Assembly (NCBI GenBank): GCA_951828585.1
Contig: OX639991.1
Span: 682,001-746,000, forward strand
Length of the DNA: 64,000 nt
Direction: 5' to 3'
DNA from: Longimicrobiales bacterium
GTDB lineage: Bacteria > Gemmatimonadota > Gemmatimonadetes > Longimicrobiales > Gaopeijiaceae
A program made the position numbers and the translations under genes. Every line of letters begins with the position of its first letter. The stretch's first letter is position 1. The notes under the pieces are model-generated. The model searched no databases. It saw nothing but the letters and a program-made list of their open reading frames with translations, and was not told the origin of the DNA. Below are positions 61,298 to 64,000 of the stretch, in pieces.

Positions 61298-62476
61298 TCA
61301 GTCCCGTGGCATCACCCGTTTCAGGTATTGATCGAACAACGGCACCGTGAAGGCGGTGTCGCCGTGGGCCGGACTGTATACCATGCCCTTCTTGACCAGT
61401 CTCGCTCGAGTTGGAGCCACTCCCTGGACCGGCCTGCCCAGCGCCGTCGCGATGGCTCCCGATCTATGAGGACCGGGACCCAGTTCGGCCATGGCGCGGA
61501 GGTAGCGGCGCTCGAACGGCGTCGTGCGCTCCAGCCGGACCCGGAAGAATGTCGAGTCCAGCTCACGCACGGCGACAGGCGTCGCAGCCTCGACGTCTGC
61601 GATGGCGATGTTCGGCCCGCTGGCGACTCTCCAGCAGGCGCTACCCCATTCCTGAAGGAAATACGGATAACCTTCCGTAAGCCTCAGGATCTCGTCCAGC
61701 GCGCCACTCGTGTAGGACACGCCAAGCTTGTGCGCGGGTGCCTCCAGTGCCCTGGCCGCCGAATCTCCGGCCAGGGGTCCGATCTCAGGGAACGAGAACA
61801 TTCGCTCGGCGTAGGACTTGGCCGTTCCCACATGGCCCACCAGTTGCGGCAGACCCGAGCCGATCAGAGCGACCGGGAGTCCCAGCTGTGCCGTACGGTG
61901 CAGCGCCCTGATCAAGGCGGCCAGCTGGCGTTCCTCCACGTACTGCATCTCATCGACGAACAACACCAGGGCCGTGGCCCGTGCGCGTGCGGCTTCTCCC
62001 ACGACCTGCATGAGCATGGTGAGGTCGGTGTCCAGGTCGCCGCTGTCCGCGACGCCCTCCTCCTTCTCCAGATCAAGGGAGAACGCAATGTCGTCGAAGG
62101 TGAGCTTCATCGCCCCCACGAACCCCGCCAGGGCTCTCCGGGCACGCTTTGCCAGTTCCCTGGCGGCGGCGCCGCGGCTCATACGGATAAGAGCCGAGTT
62201 GAGCGGCCCCGCCAATGTGCCCGGCAGCGAGCGGTCCTCCGGAGCCTCGATCAGAATACACTCGAAACCCCTGCCGCCGGCGTCGACGAGAAGCCGGTTC
62301 AGGAGGACCGTCTTGCCGACCCCTCGCAGGCCGACCATGAGAAGGCTCTTGGCCGCGAGCCCGTTGCGGAGCCGGTCAAGCGCGATCTCGGCGTCCTCGA
62401 TCAGCTCGTCGCGGCCAACCAGTTCGGGAGGCGGTGTGCCCGCGCCAGGCGCGTAGGGGTCGGTTCGGCGGTCCAT
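61298..62476 (-). CDS. P-loop ATPase (AAA_16/archaeal-ATPase type) with C-terminal winged helix
   Basis: 392 aa. PPELVGRDELIEDAEIAL opens the fold; Walker A GLRGVGKT at 49-56; Walker B ALVLFVDEMQ at about 169-178; sensor region LPVALIGSGLPQLVG. The last 100 residues (LERTTPFERRYLRAMAELG; LVKKGMVYSPAHGDTAF) form a winged helix. These standalone STAND-like ATPases occur in defence and toxin-type loci. Transcribed towards hsdR and separated from it by a hairpin. A palindrome lies just upstream. Confidence 0.82.
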   Translation of the reverse strand: MDRRTDPYAPGAGTPPPELVGRDELIEDAEIALDRLRNGLAAKSLLMVGLRGVGKTVLLNRLLVDAGGRGFECILIEAPEDRSLPGTLAGPLNSALIRMSRGAAARELAKRARRALAGFVGAMKLTFDDIAFSLDLEKEEGVADSGDLDTDLTMLMQVVGEAARARATALVLFVDEMQYVEERQLAALIRALHRTAQLGLPVALIGSGLPQLVGHVGTAKSYAERMFSFPEIGPLAGDSAARALEAPAHKLGVSYTSGALDEILRLTEGYPYFLQEWGSACWRVASGPNIAIADVEAATPVAVRELDSTFFRVRLERTTPFERRYLRAMAELGPGPHRSGAIATALGRPVQGVAPTRARLVKKGMVYSPAHGDTAFTVPLFDQYLKRVMPRD

Positions 62477-62488
62477 TTATATCGAAGT

Positions 62489-62508
62489 TATCGAGGTTTA
62501 TCTCGATA
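62489..62508. promoter_or_regulatory. operator-like palindrome upstream of the ATPase gene
   Basis: TATCGAG-GTTTAT-CTCGATA, a perfect 7-bp inverted repeat 13 bases before the ATG. A related half site (ATCGAAG) is at 62481. AT-rich compared with surroundings; likely autoregulatory. Confidence 0.55.
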
Positions 62509-62591
62509 GACAACGACTTGGAGCGACTCCACCGGCGTCGGAGCCATCACGCTCAGGGGCCATGCAGCCACACTGTCATGAGCGTCGCTCG

Positions 62592-62741
62592 ATGATCGGA
62601 GACATCCGCGACGACTCCTGGTTTCGCACAGGCGGCGACTTCCGGAGCCGCATCACGGGGCGGCGTTCTACAGGTTGCTGGACCGGGTCATGCCGGACTG
62701 GGCGGGGCGGAAGGGGCGGCTGGAGGAGCGGATGGCGTAGT
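62592..62741 (+). pseudogene. gene remnant (unknown enzyme C-terminus)
   Basis: A short frame, DIRDDSWFRTGGDFRSRITG, continues in another frame as AAFYRLLDRVMPDWAGRKG and stops with RLEERMA. The Trp/Arg-rich segment looks like genuine protein but too little remains to name it. Confidence 0.3.
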
Positions 62742-63952
62742 CAGTCCCAGTAGCTCTTGCCGATGGCCTGGAGTAGGTGGTCTTCGTACGTTCCCAGGTT
62801 TTCTTGCAAAGCGTTTTCCAAGATTGCTCGCAAGGAAGAATCATCCGGTTCTGGCGTCGGCTCCAGCGGCCAATGTTCTTCGAGGTAGGCCGTCAGGGCC
62901 GTACGATAGATGGTGGAAGCAAGGGACAGCAACGGAGGAGCTTCGTCGCCAGTCGTCAAGAGGAGTTTGGCCGACACCTTGCCTCCGTGTACGAACGAGC
63001 TTCTCGCATCGTACAAACGCAAGAAGATTCTCTTGGCAAGAGTCATATGGCTGCGGCCTTGCTTGGTCTTCACCCAGCATTTCCTCCACCTAAGTGCAGG
63101 GACCGAGAACTCGTGTTGTCCGATGAGCCGCGTGCAATGCCATTTGCTCACTCTGCCCTTATCGGGGGATGCGAGGACTTCAATAGCGGTCGCCCACGGC
63201 ACGGCATTCAGTCCGACTTCATTCAAGGAGGAGTAGCTCCGGAATCGGATTCCCAGTGCTTCATAAGCCGTTTCAAGAGACCGGAAGACCCTCGCACTCT
63301 TCCGTTTCTCCCTTCCTCGCCTATACCGAAGATACCACACTCGCCCGAGCCGCTCGGCCAGCCGTTCATCCACGTGACGAAGTTCGGTTCGAGGAACACG
63401 CAAATCGGGTGTCAGGGAAAGGCCGTCCAAACGAAATCCCATGGAGTTGAGCGCGGGCGTCCAGGAATCGAACTTCGTGCCGTCGAGCCGAAGCTGAGCC
63501 GGGTGGTAGTCGAAGCTCTCGGACCAGGACACACCCGACCAGCCATCACTTTGCCATTGCGCCCTGAAGGGCAAGATGGAAGCAATGGCAGCGGCATTGC
63601 GGAAGGCGATCACGGGCTCGGGGTTCCCGACAATGTCCGAGTGCCAGTCCTCTCGGACGATCAAGGCAGCAGGCTGAGTTTCCCTGCGATTGCCATCGTG
63701 GAACGAACCGAGAAACCGCCTTGCAGCCTTCGACCACTCCGCTATTTCGGCTACCCGTGGATCCGAAGCGGGCACAATCGCGATCCCCTCAAGCCCAAGG
63801 GTAAGCTCCGAGGGAGAAAGCTCGTGCCGCCCCAGACAGAGGTTCGGTAACACAAAGGCAAGCTGCCAGTCCGGTGCTGTGGACACTACGGAATCCCGCT
63901 TTCCCGGGAATGAAGAAAAAGACGTACGCTCACCGATCGGGACGCTTCCCAA
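62741..63952 (-). CDS. HEPN (Apea-like) domain protein
   Basis: About 403 aa. Start uncertain: the only candidates upstream are TTG 63952 or internal GTGs near 63886; no ATG occurs before the core. The C-terminal part has LAKRIFLRLYDARSSFVHGG, containing Arg317-x4-His322, the HEPN ribonuclease motif, in the Apea-like arrangement. The N-terminal 250 residues are not recognised. HEPN proteins often cut RNA in phage defence. Last gene of the island within the window; base use is less GC-rich than the housekeeping part. Confidence 0.65.
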   Translation of the reverse strand: MGSVPIGERTSFSSFPGKRDSVVSTAPDWQLAFVLPNLCLGRHELSPSELTLGLEGIAIVPASDPRVAEIAEWSKAARRFLGSFHDGNRRETQPAALIVREDWHSDIVGNPEPVIAFRNAAAIASILPFRAQWQSDGWSGVSWSESFDYHPAQLRLDGTKFDSWTPALNSMGFRLDGLSLTPDLRVPRTELRHVDERLAERLGRVWYLRYRRGREKRKSARVFRSLETAYEALGIRFRSYSSLNEVGLNAVPWATAIEVLASPDKGRVSKWHCTRLIGQHEFSVPALRWRKCWVKTKQGRSHMTLAKRIFLRLYDARSSFVHGGKVSAKLLLTTGDEAPPLLSLASTIYRTALTAYLEEHWPLEPTPEPDDSSLRAILENALQENLGTYEDHLLQAIGKSYWD

Positions 63953-64000
63953 AGAGTCGATGAAGCCAAGTCGTCAACTCAACACAGGTAGCCACCTCAA

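Overview
The window is about 64 kb of high-GC bacterial DNA and most probably comes from a member of the Gemmatimonadota. This is an inference. It rests on the GC-rich composition and on five 6-bladed beta-propeller (NHL/BF3164-like) secreted-protein genes or gene remnants with the GEGPGE(F/Y) signature plus one signature-poor remnant, a combination common in that phylum. SulP, prolyl-oligopeptidase and Sel1-repeat genes fit but are not diagnostic. No rRNA, tRNA or CRISPR array was found, so the taxonomy is not proven.

Layout. 1-6.1 kb: the end of phoU overlapping an SDR dehydrogenase and msrB, then an isocitrate/isopropylmalate-type dehydrogenase, a small zinc-ribbon membrane protein, a glutaryl-CoA-dehydrogenase-like acyl-CoA dehydrogenase, and a DUF5131/TcmP pair. 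6.3-11.2 kb (minus strand): a tight operon of two ABC ATPases, two ABC permeases and a Sel1-repeat protein, next to a decayed propeller gene. 11.4-21.1 kb: a coiled-coil protein with a 33-bp tandem repeat, two divergent paralogous ATP/ADP-translocase-like transporters, a propeller protein, a secreted protein, a prolyl oligopeptidase and a SulP anion transporter. 21.3-27.5 kb: a churned zone with propeller genes, a broken ECF sigma factor, an LptF/G-like membrane protein, a SulP fragment and propeller remnants. 27.7-38.1 kb: two paralogous zinc-ribbon membrane proteins, each overlapping the next gene (an amidohydrolase; an outer-membrane barrel protein), then a decayed and an intact copy of the barrel gene, with two families of intergenic repeats.

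38.2-64.0 kb is a dense anti-phage defence island. From 38.2 to 61.3 kb every gene lies on the plus strand, many with 1-14 base overlaps: an AAA ATPase with a RloB/TOPRIM-like partner, a half-length type I specificity subunit, a second DUF5131 protein, an AbiJ-like gene split by an IS3-family element, HsdM, a DUF262/DUF3696-ATPase/unknown three-gene set, a 98-aa protein, a 1630-aa type ISP restriction-modification enzyme, an OLD-like ATPase-TOPRIM protein, an AlbA_2/HATPase protein plus a shortened relative, an unknown protein, and HsdR. Two minus-strand genes follow: a P-loop ATPase with an operator-like palindrome, and a HEPN (Rx4H) protein.

How it works together. The type I system (S, M, R) appears to have been opened up, with other defence genes inserted between its subunits; its HsdR carries Asn where the nuclease motif normally has Lys. 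The best candidates for poorly described biology are the DUF262/DUF3696/unknown set with its small partner, the OLD/AlbA_2/unknown set, the orphan DUF5131 protein inside the type I locus, and the doubled palindromic operator over what looks like a leaderless promoter at the head of the island.
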